64,000 nt of DNA from Synergistaceae bacterium DZ-S4 (GCA_025943965.1 JAPCWD010000010.1:29110-93109), one strand, 5' to 3'. Numbered from the stretch's first letter, positions 44,157-53,781 are shown. A program made the numbers and translations. The notes: generated from the sequence alone by a model not told the origin.

Positions 44157-44190
44157 TATAATAGGGGACGGGTCTCATAGAGGCCCTGTC
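44157..44190 (+). promoter_or_regulatory. -10 box and leader hairpin before the metal transporter
   Basis: TATAAT (44157-44162); a TTGACC lies only 12 bp upstream, so the true -35 is unclear. Just after the expected start the RNA can fold GAC-GGG-TCTC / GAGG-CCC-T-GTC (44167-44190) with an ATA loop and one bulge, ending 10 nt before AAGGAG. Could be a metal-responsive leader, but I cannot match it to a known riboswitch. Confidence 0.35.
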
Positions 44191-44214
44191 AACAGTTAAA
44201 GGAGATGTTTAAAA

Positions 44215-45207
44215 ATGCATATGGCTGACGCGCTTGTTTCTCCTGCCGTTGGAGGGTTATTTTGGGCTGCGAGCGCATTTCTGACGGCAAAAAGCTCCGC
44301 TGCGGCAAAGAATGACAACATGAGCGGAGGTGCGGCGCTTATGGGTGTCTTAGCCGCATTTGTCTTCGCATCTCAGATGATAAATTTCTCGATCCCTGGA
44401 ACAGGTTCGAGCGGACATATCGGAGGAGGGCTCCTCTTGGCAATACTGCTGGGTCCGGAAAGGGCATTCCTTTCCATGGTCTCCATATTGACAGTACAGG
44501 CTCTCTTCTTTGCCGACGGCGGTCTGCTTGCATTGGGATGCAACATTTTCAACATGGGTTTTTTCCCCTGTTTCATAGCATATCCCCACATTTATAAAAG
44601 GATAACAGAGAGGGTGGATGGACCCAAAGGCATAATGTCCGGAGCGATCTCAGCTTCGGTGGCAGGGCTTCTGATGGGCGCATTCTTTGTGGTCCTCCAG
44701 ACGACACTTTCCCGGATTACCGCCCTTCCGGTCGGAGTATTTATGATGCTGATGCTTCCTGTACATTTCGCGATAGGCGCAGTTGAAGGTTTTGCTACGG
44801 CAATGGTGATCATATATGTATATGCAAGAATGCCGGAGGTCCTTAACGGCGGAAGCCCAGATAAGCCGGAAAATGGAATGAAGCGTGCTGTGGCTGTTTT
44901 TTCGGTACTGGCATTACTGACAGGTGGCTTTTTTGCCTGGTACGCATCTTCTTCCCCTGACGGGCTGGAGTGGTCGATAGTAAATGTAACGGGAACCGCG
45001 GAGCTGGATGCACCTCATACCCTTATCCACTCACTACTCTCTTCCCTCCAGGATATGATCGCGCCCCTGCCCGATTATTCCATCAAGGGGGAAACATATT
45101 CCGAAAATATGGGGACAACGGTCTCCGGTATTGTGGGCAGCATCATTACCCTGACGTTTGCAGTCTTCATGGGAATGATGTTCAGCAAAAGAAAAAACCG
45201 TCAGTGA
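44215..45207 (+). CDS. cbiM: CbiM/NikM permease with fused PDGLE (CbiN/NikN-like) domain
   Basis: 330 residues. AAGGAG precedes the ATG; the mature protein begins MHMADALVSPAVGG, where the N-terminal His supplies the metal-binding amine/imidazole in this family. S-component membrane part about 1-215 (GTGSSGHIGGGLL). C-terminal addition with the PDGLE signature (SSSPDGLEWSI) and two helices corresponds to the separate CbiN/NikN. Imports Co2+ or Ni2+; sequence alone does not say which. First of six genes running to 49676. Confidence 0.88.
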   Translation: MHMADALVSPAVGGLFWAASAFLTAKSSAAAKNDNMSGGAALMGVLAAFVFASQMINFSIPGTGSSGHIGGGLLLAILLGPERAFLSMVSILTVQALFFADGGLLALGCNIFNMGFFPCFIAYPHIYKRITERVDGPKGIMSGAISASVAGLLMGAFFVVLQTTLSRITALPVGVFMMLMLPVHFAIGAVEGFATAMVIIYVYARMPEVLNGGSPDKPENGMKRAVAVFSVLALLTGGFFAWYASSSPDGLEWSIVNVTGTAELDAPHTLIHSLLSSLQDMIAPLPDYSIKGETYSENMGTTVSGIVGSIITLTFAVFMGMMFSKRKNRQ

Positions 45208-45989
45208 GGCTCAGGGATCTTTACAGGACAGAAATATATGACGAGAGGAGAGAGACAGCCCTCTCCCCAATGTTGTTGTTATGCTTGACTTCAGCCTACA
45301 TCATAACCGTTGTTTCCTTTGACAGGTATCAGACTCTTAGGATCATTCCACTTGCCGCTTATCCGATCTTCGTCGGTCTTTTCTCAGGCGTATCAGGCAG
45401 GGATCTTTTCAGAAAGATGACAGCAGTGATGCCTTTCGTGATCCTTATAGGGATATGGAACCCATTTTTTGACAGGATCGGTACAGAGCACCTTGGGATC
45501 ATTATCTCAAGGGGATGGATATCCTTTTTTTCATTAATGATAAAATTTCTGATGATCACGGCTTCGACGCTTATAATGGTATCTGCTGCGGGTTTCGACG
45601 GACTATGCAGGTGCGCCGCCGCTGCGGGCCTGCCGGAAGTGCTTGCTACCCAGCTTTTTCTGTTGAACCGCTATATAAGGCTTATTGTGGAAGAGGCGCA
45701 CAACACCCTAAGGGCCAGGGTATTCAGGGGTGGCAAAATAACACTGTCAAACGCAGGCAACGTATGCGGACCGCTGCTTATGCGTTCGGTCAGCAGATCT
45801 GAGAAGATACACAATGCCCTTTTGTGCAGGGGGTTCGACGGGGCCCTTTGGCGGGGAAAACGTGATATGAACAGGCTGTCGCGGCAGGATATCATATTTG
45901 GGATCTTTTGGACGGCATATTTTCTGGTCGTTAGGTTCTTTGACATTTCAAGGGCTATTGGCGATCTGACTGTAAGGTGTGTAATTTGA
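45204..45989 (+). CDS. cbiQ: ECF transporter T component CbiQ/NikQ
   Basis: 261 residues starting at the GTG in the GTGA overlap with the permease gene. Membrane helices about 25-115 and 230-250. The coupling helices carry the family's Ala-Arg-Gly-type motifs in ARVFRGG and LCRGFDG. Joins the permease to the ATPase. Weak SD suggests translational coupling. Confidence 0.85.
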   Translation: MRLRDLYRTEIYDERRETALSPMLLLCLTSAYIITVVSFDRYQTLRIIPLAAYPIFVGLFSGVSGRDLFRKMTAVMPFVILIGIWNPFFDRIGTEHLGIIISRGWISFFSLMIKFLMITASTLIMVSAAGFDGLCRCAAAAGLPEVLATQLFLLNRYIRLIVEEAHNTLRARVFRGGKITLSNAGNVCGPLLMRSVSRSEKIHNALLCRGFDGALWRGKRDMNRLSRQDIIFGIFWTAYFLVVRFFDISRAIGDLTVRCVI

Positions 45990-46720
45990 AGGTTTTTGAA
46001 ATCGAAAAAATCTGCTATTCTTACCCGGACGGCACAAAAGCCCTCGACGAACTTTCCTTTTCGGTAAGCGAGGGTGATGTACTAGGGATCGCAGGAGCAA
46101 ACGGTTCGGGCAAATCTACCCTTCTGATGCTCATGATGGGATGCCTTACTCCCTTAAAGGGAAGGATAGCTTATTTGGGCAAGAGTTTTGACAGGGATAC
46201 GGTAAGGTCGATGAGAAAAGAGACGGGACTTCTCTTCCAGGATCCTGACGATCAGCTCTTCCTGCCGACAGTTTGGGAGGATGTTGCTTTTGGCCCCCGC
46301 AATCTAGGCCTAAGCGAGAAAGAAGTGGCATCAAGGGTCGAGGGTGCGCTTCATGATACGGGGATCGAGGAACTTTCAAAAAAAGCGCCATGGAAGCTCT
46401 CCGGCGGGGAAAAGACTCTTGCTGCACTGGCGGGACTTTTCGCAATGAAGCCGAAAACGCTTCTACTTGACGAACCTACTTCGGGGCTTGATCCCAGGAG
46501 CAGGTGCCGGCTTATAAGTATCATCGGCAAGACAGAGATGACCGCTGTGATCGCCACGCATGACCTGGACATGGTGCTGGATGTCTGTAAAAGGGTGATC
46601 ATAATGAAAAATGGAAAGATAGAGAGCGACGGTGAAGTCCCCGGAGTTCTCAGCGACAGAGAGTATATGAGATCGTGCGGGCTGGAACTGCCATTAAGCT
46701 TTGCAGGGCGTTCAAGTTAG
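45977..46720 (+). CDS. cbiO: ECF transporter ATPase CbiO/NikO
   Basis: 247 residues from the GTG at 45977; a TTG at 45986 (AAGG 7 nt upstream) is an equally likely start. Walker A GANGSGKSTLL, Q-loop FQDPDDQLF typical of ECF ATPases, signature LSGGEKTLAAL, Walker B TLLLDEPTSGLD, switch His in IATHDLDM. Powers metal import. Confidence 0.93.
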   Translation: MCNLKVFEIEKICYSYPDGTKALDELSFSVSEGDVLGIAGANGSGKSTLLMLMMGCLTPLKGRIAYLGKSFDRDTVRSMRKETGLLFQDPDDQLFLPTVWEDVAFGPRNLGLSEKEVASRVEGALHDTGIEELSKKAPWKLSGGEKTLAALAGLFAMKPKTLLLDEPTSGLDPRSRCRLISIIGKTEMTAVIATHDLDMVLDVCKRVIIMKNGKIESDGEVPGVLSDREYMRSCGLELPLSFAGRSS

Positions 46721-46729
46721 GAGATAAAA

Positions 46730-48337
46730 ATGTTTTTATACAGATCACTGCCAGGAATACCGTTACCCGTACTGTGCCTGCTGTTGCCTCTCGCAGCAGC
46801 CTTTGTCCCCTTTGGTTTTTTTCTATACAAAAAAATAAAGTGCTGGCACAAAGGTGCGGATTTTGTTTGCGATATTAATCTGAGGCCTCTAAAGATATTT
46901 TTCATCGTTGTTCTTACTGCGAACATCATACTTTCATGGTCAGTATGGACGGGTATGGACAAGGGGGGAACAGAATTGTTTGTACTCAGCAGCGGAGGTT
47001 GGTCGCAAACACTCTCTCCTGGCAGTCCAATGCTCATAAAAGCGGTTTTGCAGGTCGATGTATTTGGAGCCATGTCAGCCTTTCTGATGGGGTGCGTTGC
47101 CTTCATTGCGGGACTTGCTGCAATGGCTGATAAAAATGACACGTTAAACCTTTCGAAAGTAAGTTTTTTCCTGACGACACTTGCCGGAATACAGGGGATC
47201 TTTTACTCCGGAGGGATCTTTTCACTCTTTTTTTTCATACTGATCTCGCAGATCGGGGCATCCGGACTTATTTATGGGATCATAAAAACTAAAGAAAAGT
47301 TTAGGGAGCTTTTATGGTATTACATTTCAAGGATCACGGCTATGCTGATGTTTTTAACAGGATCAATTATACTTTATTATAATTATAGGACAACAAATAT
47401 TGCAGTTTTATCAACTATAATAAAACTTGGAACCAACGAAAAATTAGCATATGCTTTTCTTGTGGTCCCGCTTCTTTTCCTCTTTGTAAAATCTTCCTCG
47501 TATGTGACAGATGGATCAAAAAGGGTATTTTTTGCCATTAGGGCGCAGGCGGCACTTTTTGTTGTCTTCAGGATCGTCTTTTCTCTCTATGGTCCACTGC
47601 CGGGACTTGAAAAGATACCGAATCTTTTTATATTGCTCGGACTGGTTTTGATATTCGTGTCACTGATACTTACAGCAAATGAAAAAGACCCGGTTAAATT
47701 TGCTGAGGCTGTCGAACTTTTTATGAAAGGATTCCTCATGCTGTCGATGGGGATCAGCATAAGCGGGACATACACCGCGCAGGCAGCTGCCGAATATGGT
47801 TTTGGAGCCATAGAAAGCATGGTGGCCATGTGGATACTTTTTCTTCCGACATCTGCGGCGCTGTCATTCGTTTGCTGCACATTAAAGCAGCAGACCGAGG
47901 ACGGTGAGATGTGGCAGCATACAGGGCTATTCAGGAAGATACCGCTGTCAGGAGCCGCGTTTTTCTTTGCGATATGCGTTATTGCAGGTATTCCGCCGTT
48001 TGTCGGTTTCCCGGCAAAGCAGTTTCTGTACAGATCTTCCAGTTACGTAACACCTCTTTTGACTATCTTTCTTCTGGTCTCAGCAATGCTGATCCTTTTG
48101 ATCTCAGTCAGGTACATATCAAGGGTAATGTTCGGAAAACCTACGGAGGCCGCAGAAAAGGTCAGGAACGGTGATATTCAGGTGATGATACCCCTGATAA
48201 TGCTTTTTGTATTCCTATTTTATTCGACGATAACACCTTCGCTCTTCATAAACTCAATGGTCTCTCCGTCTGTCTATTCCCTCCTTAACAAGGGACAGCT
48301 GGTCAACGCTATCCATCAGGGAGGAAATTCCGAATGA
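46730..48337 (+). CDS. Divergent complex-I/hydrogenase-type proton-channel subunit (NuoN/HyfB-like)
   Basis: 535 residues, ATG after AGGAG, 9 bp downstream of cbiO. About 14 helices. Proton_antipo_M-like features survive: VKSSSYVTDGSKR (at the site of the usual K...PFH.W.PDA loop, but the HxW part is gone), and IAGIPPFVGFPAKQFL, a well-kept helix-broken element with its Lys. Divergence from NuoL/M/N is strong, so proton pumping is uncertain. ATGA overlap with the next gene. Confidence 0.7.
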   Translation: MFLYRSLPGIPLPVLCLLLPLAAAFVPFGFFLYKKIKCWHKGADFVCDINLRPLKIFFIVVLTANIILSWSVWTGMDKGGTELFVLSSGGWSQTLSPGSPMLIKAVLQVDVFGAMSAFLMGCVAFIAGLAAMADKNDTLNLSKVSFFLTTLAGIQGIFYSGGIFSLFFFILISQIGASGLIYGIIKTKEKFRELLWYYISRITAMLMFLTGSIILYYNYRTTNIAVLSTIIKLGTNEKLAYAFLVVPLLFLFVKSSSYVTDGSKRVFFAIRAQAALFVVFRIVFSLYGPLPGLEKIPNLFILLGLVLIFVSLILTANEKDPVKFAEAVELFMKGFLMLSMGISISGTYTAQAAAEYGFGAIESMVAMWILFLPTSAALSFVCCTLKQQTEDGEMWQHTGLFRKIPLSGAAFFFAICVIAGIPPFVGFPAKQFLYRSSSYVTPLLTIFLLVSAMLILLISVRYISRVMFGKPTEAAEKVRNGDIQVMIPLIMLFVFLFYSTITPSLFINSMVSPSVYSLLNKGQLVNAIHQGGNSE

Positions 48338-48651
48338 TCTCGACACTGGAGACAGGCTATTTCATTTGGAATTTTACTGCGTGGATAAAGATATTTCTTT
48401 TATCCGCGGTCATTTTTTGTTTTTTGATTTATGTGATCAAAAAGAAAACAGGCGGGAACCTTATAAGCAGCAAAAAGATGCGCGAGTACGGAGAAGATCA
48501 AGACGAAGTTATATCTGAACAGAGGACGGCAATGTTGAGAAGCAAAATAATGGGACCATGGTTTGATTTCCCCTTTTTGCACCTTCTTTCGATGGTCTTA
48601 CTCTTCCTCCTTTTTGCAGTTGCGCTCTTTTCTGGCAGCGGGGTCGAATAA
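48334..48651 (+). CDS. Small two-helix membrane protein of the complex-I-like set
   Basis: 105 residues with a start in ATGA. TM about 15-36 and 80-100 with a charged cytoplasmic loop between (KKMREYGEDQDEVISEQR). Not recognised; it may equal the small accessory subunit often lying between large membrane subunits of Ech/Mrp-like complexes. Confidence 0.65.
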   Translation: MISTLETGYFIWNFTAWIKIFLLSAVIFCFLIYVIKKKTGGNLISSKKMREYGEDQDEVISEQRTAMLRSKIMGPWFDFPFLHLLSMVLLFLLFAVALFSGSGVE

Positions 48652-48653
48652 AA

Positions 48654-49676
48654 ATGCAGAACTTGTTCATTAGTTTGCTTGGATATTTTTCATCATGGGT
48701 ACTGATGCTGGTAACGCTTGCCGTAGCACTTTTCGCTGAGGCCATCCATACATTTCTGTCAAGCAAAAGCCTGAGCAGGCGCGGCACGGTCGTCTCGTTT
48801 ATCCCTCTTCGTGATATCTTCAGGTCCATTACGGTCCCTGTAAGTCTTCCGGAGAACGCTGCGGTCAGGCTTTCGATATACTTGCCCTGCCTGGCTCTTG
48901 CCGGACTGATCCCTATTGCAGCAAGCATACCTTTCTTTTCTTTTGTACCTGTTATGGACAACGGAGGAGACCTCATGCAGATACTGCAGTTTGCTCTCCT
49001 TTCGGAGACACTGGCGATACTCTCAGTCCTGTCACTTGGAACTCCCGCCGCCGAGGCAACTGCAAAGAGGATGATGAATGAGCTTATCGGCCTTATCGTG
49101 CCGATGATGGCTGCTTTTGTATCAATAGGTTTTTACTATTCGGCAAGCGGAGTTCAGGGAGACCCGTTCAGCCTCAACACTTTCACGAAAGCTCAACACA
49201 TGTCAGCATCAGTGCCTTTTTCACTTACCGGTACACTGATGTTCATTTTTGTAATATTCAGCCGTATACCTCACAGCAACGCCGGTTTCGGCTGTTCTCT
49301 GCTTGAAAACTGCGAACTTCCGGACTTCAACGGAGCGCCTAGGTCGACGCTCCAGCTTTGGTCAATATTCAGAGCTTTTCTTGTGGTAGCGTTGGTGACT
49401 CACATATTTTTCCCGTGGGTTTTTTTCAAGGGACTCAATGCCGGATTCAGCATCTCATGGTGGGCCCAGTCGGTCAACTTTGCAGCATTCTGGTCAACGG
49501 TACTGTTGATCAGGGTATTCGGAGTCACTCTCTGCTGGAAAGTGCATGAGCTGCTTGAAAGATCGATCAAAATAAAGAGCTGCGGAACATGGCTATATAT
49601 AATACTGACAGTTACAGCGACACTTCTGGTCGTATATGAGGGAATAAAGATATCAATGGAAACAGCGGCGTTCTGA
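48654..49676 (+). CDS. Divergent NuoH/HyfC-like membrane subunit
   Basis: 340 residues, 2 bp after the preceding stop. About eight helices. The loop LSRRGTVVSFIPLRDIFRSI resembles the NuoH motif after TM1 (GRxGPxG...D..K), and ENCELPDFNGAPRS resembles its E-P-D acidic loop, but key Glu residues are not all kept. Together with the two upstream genes it makes a membrane module with no NADH, quinone or NiFe-hydrogenase subunit in the window. Confidence 0.65.
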   Translation: MQNLFISLLGYFSSWVLMLVTLAVALFAEAIHTFLSSKSLSRRGTVVSFIPLRDIFRSITVPVSLPENAAVRLSIYLPCLALAGLIPIAASIPFFSFVPVMDNGGDLMQILQFALLSETLAILSVLSLGTPAAEATAKRMMNELIGLIVPMMAAFVSIGFYYSASGVQGDPFSLNTFTKAQHMSASVPFSLTGTLMFIFVIFSRIPHSNAGFGCSLLENCELPDFNGAPRSTLQLWSIFRAFLVVALVTHIFFPWVFFKGLNAGFSISWWAQSVNFAAFWSTVLLIRVFGVTLCWKVHELLERSIKIKSCGTWLYIILTVTATLLVVYEGIKISMETAAF

Positions 49677-49700
49677 GACATGGCTGAGCTGTTCTTAAGT

Positions 49701-49893
49701 CGGGGAGGAACTTCATCCGCTGGGAATTTGCAACTTCTATGCTGTGGAGAATTTGCTTCGCATCGCGGAGCATTGCCTCCAAAGGCCGTGGAGATCCAAT
49801 TTTTAAGAATTATATGGTCCAATTCACCGCAACGTGATCTTTGCTGCAAATTTACCGCGACAGGATTTTCGTCGCAAATTCACCGGCGGGAGC
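49701..49893. repeat. Two hairpin-linker arrays facing each other
   Basis: Forward half (49701-49785) with GCTGGGAATTTGC, GTGGAGAATTTGC and GCGGAGCATTGCC linkers, a centre at about 49795-49835 (TTTTTAAGAATTATATGG then TCCAATTCACC), then a reverse half with GCAAATTTACC and GCAAATTCACC linkers and a GCGAC...GTCGC stem. The centre resembles that of the pair at 53514-53781. The rest of 49677-50002 shows nothing else. Confidence 0.78.
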
Positions 49894-50002
49894 ATTATCC
49901 GCTTGCTTTAACGGCTGGTGGCATGATTGGTTTTATATGGTAAACTTTGTATTTGACATGCTTTGATCAGCAATAATGAAAGCAGTATTGGAGGAATTTA
50001 CA

Positions 50003-51679
50003 ATGGCTTCTGACGATGGAACAAAGAGCCTTAACTTTCTTGAAGAGATAATTACAAAAGACCTTGAAAACGGATTGGTGGAGAGCATCATTACCCGATT
50101 TCCGCCTGAACCCAACGGCTATTTGCACATCGGGCATGCGAAATCGATCTGCCTTAACTTTGGACTTGCGAAACAGTTCGGCGGAGAGTGCAACCTTCGT
50201 TTCGACGACACGAATCCTGCGAAAGAGGAGACCGAGTACGTCGAATCCATCATGGAAGATGTCAGGTGGCTCGGATTCGAATGGGCCAACCTTTGCTACG
50301 CCTCTGATTACTTTGATCAGTTTCACCGGTGGGCGATAGATCTTATCAAGGCAGGCAAAGCCTATGTTGATGATCAGAACGCTGAGGACATGCGGCAGAA
50401 TAGGGGCACGCTGACAAAGCCCGGAGAGGACTCTCCCTTCAGGAACAGAAGCGTTGAGGAAAACCTGGAGCTCTTTATGAGGATGACTGAAGGTGAGTTT
50501 GAAGAGGGCTCGAGGGTGCTGCGCGCTAAGATAGACATGTCCAGCAGCAACCTCAACATGAGGGATCCCGTTATCTACAGGATACTTAAGAGAAGCCATC
50601 ACAGGACCGAAGACAAGTGGTGCGTCTATCCGATGTACGACTTCGCGCACGGATATGAGGATGCCATAGAGGGTGTCACACACTCTATATGCACACTGGA
50701 ATTCCAGGATCACAGGCCGCTTTATGACTGGTTCATAGAGAACGTTGACGTTCCGCACGTACCCCATCAGTACGAGTTTGCGCGCCTCAACCTCACATAT
50801 ACGCTTATGAGCAAACGGAAGCTGCTGGAACTGGTCACGACGGGGATCGTATCAGGGTGGGATGACCCAAGGATGCCCACCATCTGCGGATTCAGGCGCA
50901 GGGGGTATACTCCCGAGTCCATCAGGCGATTCTGCAGAGAGATCGGTGTTGCAAAGGCGGACAGCATGGTCGAGGTCGAACTTCTGCAGCACTGTCTGAG
51001 AGAAGAGCTCAACAGGACAGCGCAACGGGGAATGGCCGTGCTCCGTCCTCTTAAGGTCGTCCTGGAGAACTGGCCCGAGGATTTTGTTGACGAGCTTGAG
51101 GCCGAAAACAACCCAGAAGACGACAATGCCGGAAGCAGAAAGGTCAGGATCGGGAAAGAGATATATATTGAACGCGACGACTTCATGGAGGAACCTGTGA
51201 AGGGCTTCTTCCGTCTGGCTCCTGACAAAGAGGTCCGCCTCAAATATGCTTACATTATCAAATGTAGGGAAGTTATCAAGGATGAAAATGGAGAAGTTGT
51301 CGAGCTCCGTTGCTCGGTCGACATGGAGAGCAGGGGAGGAGACGCCCCCGACGGCAGGAAGATAAAGGGGACCCTCCACTGGGCATGGGCGGGAGAAGCG
51401 GTTAAAGCTAAGGTCAACCTCTACGGGCACCTCTTCACCCTTAAAAACATGAGCGATATGGAAGAGGGGAAGGACTACAAGGATTACCTTGACCCCCAAT
51501 CGCTTGTTGTGATCGAAGATGCCTTGCTAGAGCCCATCCTGGCTCAGGCAAAACCAATGGATAAATTCCAGTTCCTTCGCCACGGCTATTTCTGCGCAGA
51601 TAACGGAAGCACGGCAGACAAACCTGTTTTCAACCTGACGGTTCCATTAAAGGATTCGTGGGGGAAGCAGAATAGATAA
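50003..51679 (+). CDS. glnS: Glutaminyl-tRNA synthetase
   Basis: 558 residues from the ATG at 50003, GGAGG 8 nt upstream. HIGH-type motif [46 protein letters not shown], and KMSKS variant LMSKRKL. C-terminal GlnRS beta-barrels ([40 protein letters not shown]). Charges tRNA-Gln directly. Bacterial GlnRS genes are patchy, so its presence next to gltX is informative about Gln-tRNA route. Repeats lie on both sides. Confidence 0.95.
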   Translation: MASDDGTKSLNFLEEIITKDLENGLVESIITRFPPEPNGYLHIGHAKSICLNFGLAKQFGGECNLRFDDTNPAKEETEYVESIMEDVRWLGFEWANLCYASDYFDQFHRWAIDLIKAGKAYVDDQNAEDMRQNRGTLTKPGEDSPFRNRSVEENLELFMRMTEGEFEEGSRVLRAKIDMSSSNLNMRDPVIYRILKRSHHRTEDKWCVYPMYDFAHGYEDAIEGVTHSICTLEFQDHRPLYDWFIENVDVPHVPHQYEFARLNLTYTLMSKRKLLELVTTGIVSGWDDPRMPTICGFRRRGYTPESIRRFCREIGVAKADSMVEVELLQHCLREELNRTAQRGMAVLRPLKVVLENWPEDFVDELEAENNPEDDNAGSRKVRIGKEIYIERDDFMEEPVKGFFRLAPDKEVRLKYAYIIKCREVIKDENGEVVELRCSVDMESRGGDAPDGRKIKGTLHWAWAGEAVKAKVNLYGHLFTLKNMSDMEEGKDYKDYLDPQSLVVIEDALLEPILAQAKPMDKFQFLRHGYFCADNGSTADKPVFNLTVPLKDSWGKQNR

Positions 51680-51715
51680 AAACTTCGCTGAGCAATCGCT
51701 ATGCAGTTGTAAGTT

Positions 51716-51834
51716 CAGGGAATTTGTAGTCTCTCGACTGCGGTGAATTTACGGCAAGGATCATGCCACGGGGAATTTGCGACAAAACCGGTCGCGGAGA
51801 ATTTGCATCGCTTCGCATCGCGGAGAATTCAGGC
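51716..51834. repeat. Hairpin-linker array
   Basis: Four to five units: GTAGTC/GACTGC, a GGCA/TGCC unit, GCGAC/GTCGC with loop AAAACCG, GCATCGC/GCATCGC-like, each followed by GGTGAATTT or GGAGAATTTGC. Confidence 0.8.
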
Positions 51835-51854
51835 TTTGAAAAAGAATCCAAAAG

Positions 51855-52136
51855 TACCGTCGTTCCCGAATGCTTAAATCGGGAATCCAGCGGCTTTGGG
51901 TTTAGAGCCGATAAACCCTGTCATAGTCAGAACCTAGAGACACTCTGGATCGATTGACCCACTCGGGGAAGACGGGAATGGTTGATTTTACGGTTTTACG
52001 ACTGCTCAGCTATTGCTCGACAACCGACAACAGTTCAGCCGCATTTTAAAACGACTGTCTGACAACCGTTTGGCCATAGTTTGACAGTATTTTTAAACTA
52101 TTGCTTGCCAGTCTTTACAAACGCTCAGCCGCATTT
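51855..52136. repeat. GGGAATCC module and 11-bp-period array before gltX
   Basis: CGTCGTTCCCGAATGC then ATCGGGAATCCAGCGG at 51858-51895, an ACTCGGGGAAGACGG piece near 51960, then from about 51998 GCTCAGC, GCTCGAC, GTTTGGC, GTTTGAC and GCTTGCC words at 11-bp-like steps, ending in CCAGTCTTTACAAACGCTCAGCC. Confidence 0.7.
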
Positions 52137-52160
52137 AAAAAACTACCGGAGGTCTTTAGG

Positions 52161-53498
52161 ATGTCAAGTAATGTCCGCGTCAGATTTGCTCCAAGCCCCA
52201 CAGGATCACTTCATATAGGGGGAGCTCACACAGCCCTTTTTAACTGGCTGTACGCCCGCCACAACGGGGGGACTTTTGTACTCCGTATAGAAGACACAGA
52301 CAAAGAACGTTCGACCGCTGAGTACGAGCGGTCGATAATGGATGGTATGAGATGGATGGGGCTTGACTGGGACGAAGGCCCCGACAAGCCCGGAAAGTTT
52401 GGTCCCTATAGACAGTCTGAACGGATGGAGTCATATACGAAATACGCAGACCGGCTCATGGAAGCCGGACTTGCCTATAAAGACGACGGGGCAGTCCTCT
52501 TTAAAGTCCCATCAGGTAAGCTTGTCACCTTTGATGATGAAGTATACGGGCATATTGAGGTGATGAGCGAGAATGCCTCAGTCAGTCAGGACGGAACGAT
52601 CAAGGATATCGTCATCCTCAAAAGGGACGGCATGCCAACATATAACTACGCCGTTGTTATAGACGACTATACGATGAACATAAACATGGTCATCCGCGGA
52701 GAGGACCACATAATCAACACTCCCAAGCAGCTGTTGATCTATCAGGCCCTTGGGTTCGAGGCCCCTAATTTTGCTCACCTCCCCATGATCCTTGGCAAGG
52801 ACAAGAAAAAACTTTCCAAACGACAGGGTGCTACGAGCGTCTTCGAGTACAACGATCTCGGATATCTCCCCGATGGAGTATTCAATTTCCTTGCGCTGCT
52901 TGGATGGTCGCCTAAGAACGGACAGGAGGTCTTTACGCGCGAGGAGGCCATTAAGCTCTTCGAACTCTCCTCTGTAACAAAGAAACCCGCGGTACTGGAC
53001 ATGGACAAGCTCAACCACATCAACCAGGAACAGATGAAGATCATGGATCCAATTAAACTCCTTGAGATAATCAAGCCATTCTGGAAAGACATGGGATTCG
53101 ATATCAGCGGCTATTCAGACGATTACCTCGCCTCCTCCCTTCAGGCAATGGGCGGCAGAGGCCAGACAACGCTCCAGCTCGCCGAATACAGCGACTACTT
53201 CATCAGCTTTGACGCCGTAAAGGAGAGATACAAGGCAGACGACATACAGGAAGAGCGCCGTCCCGTCCTCAAGAAATTCTACGGGGAACTGCTTGATACA
53301 GAAAACTTCACCTCAGAGGGCATGGAAGCCTTCACAAAATCTTGGGTCGAAGTCAACGAAAGCAGCATGAAAGAGGTAGCTCTCCCTCTCAGATGGGCAC
53401 TGACAGGAAGAAAAGTCAGCCCAGGTGTATTCGAAGTAGCCGCACAGCTCGGAAAAGAAGAGTGCCGGAAAAGGCTGGCTTATTACGGACTGGTCTAA
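52161..53498 (+). CDS. gltX: Glutamyl-tRNA synthetase
   Basis: 445 residues from the ATG at 52161, GGAGG 8 nt upstream; the longer frame from 52101 is in repeats. Class I motifs RFAPSPTGSLHIGGAHTA, LRIEDTDKERS and KKLSKRQG (KMSKS). Shorter than many GluRS (about 470-490), mostly in the anticodon-binding part. With a separate GlnRS present it is probably a discriminating enzyme specific for tRNA-Glu. Confidence 0.94.
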   Translation: MSSNVRVRFAPSPTGSLHIGGAHTALFNWLYARHNGGTFVLRIEDTDKERSTAEYERSIMDGMRWMGLDWDEGPDKPGKFGPYRQSERMESYTKYADRLMEAGLAYKDDGAVLFKVPSGKLVTFDDEVYGHIEVMSENASVSQDGTIKDIVILKRDGMPTYNYAVVIDDYTMNINMVIRGEDHIINTPKQLLIYQALGFEAPNFAHLPMILGKDKKKLSKRQGATSVFEYNDLGYLPDGVFNFLALLGWSPKNGQEVFTREEAIKLFELSSVTKKPAVLDMDKLNHINQEQMKIMDPIKLLEIIKPFWKDMGFDISGYSDDYLASSLQAMGGRGQTTLQLAEYSDYFISFDAVKERYKADDIQEERRPVLKKFYGELLDTENFTSEGMEAFTKSWVEVNESSMKEVALPLRWALTGRKVSPGVFEVAAQLGKEECRKRLAYYGLV

Positions 53499-53513
53499 AG
53501 ATAAGGCGGCCGA

Positions 53514-53781
53514 GCGGCTGTGAAAACAGCCGGAGAATGTGTCCGCCGGTGAATTTGCGACGAAAATCTTGACGCGGTGAATTTGCAGCGTCTGCGCTGC
53601 GGGGAATTTGCAGCAAGGATCACGCTGAGTTGAATTGGACCATAATCCTTAAAGATTGCAACTCCGCGGCCTTTGGCCGCAATTTTCCGCGATGCGAAGC
53701 GATGCAAATTCTCCAGCGACGAGTGTCGCGAATTCTCCGCAGCCCGGGGGATGCAAATTCCCCGCGGCCTTTGGCCTCACG
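53514..53781. repeat. Large inverted pair of hairpin-linker arrays
   Basis: Forward units to about 53630 (GGCTGT/ACAGCC, GCGAC-type, GCAGCG/CGCTGC with loop TCTG), a centre TGAATTGGACCATAATCCTT then AAAGATTGCAACTCC, then reverse units GCGGCC/GGCCGC, GCATCGC-type, GCGAC/GTCGC and a final GCGGCC/GGCC. The spacer 53499-53861 contains no gene beyond this. Confidence 0.82.

Noticed and set aside
44040..44214. Cobalamin riboswitch before cbiM
   Set aside because: No B12-box-like conserved core could be found; the leader is too short for the full aptamer.
25793..53781. Integron attC array
   Set aside because: Units are about 24 nt, lack attC core sites (RYYYAAC/GTTRRRY), contain no cassettes, and no integrase is near.
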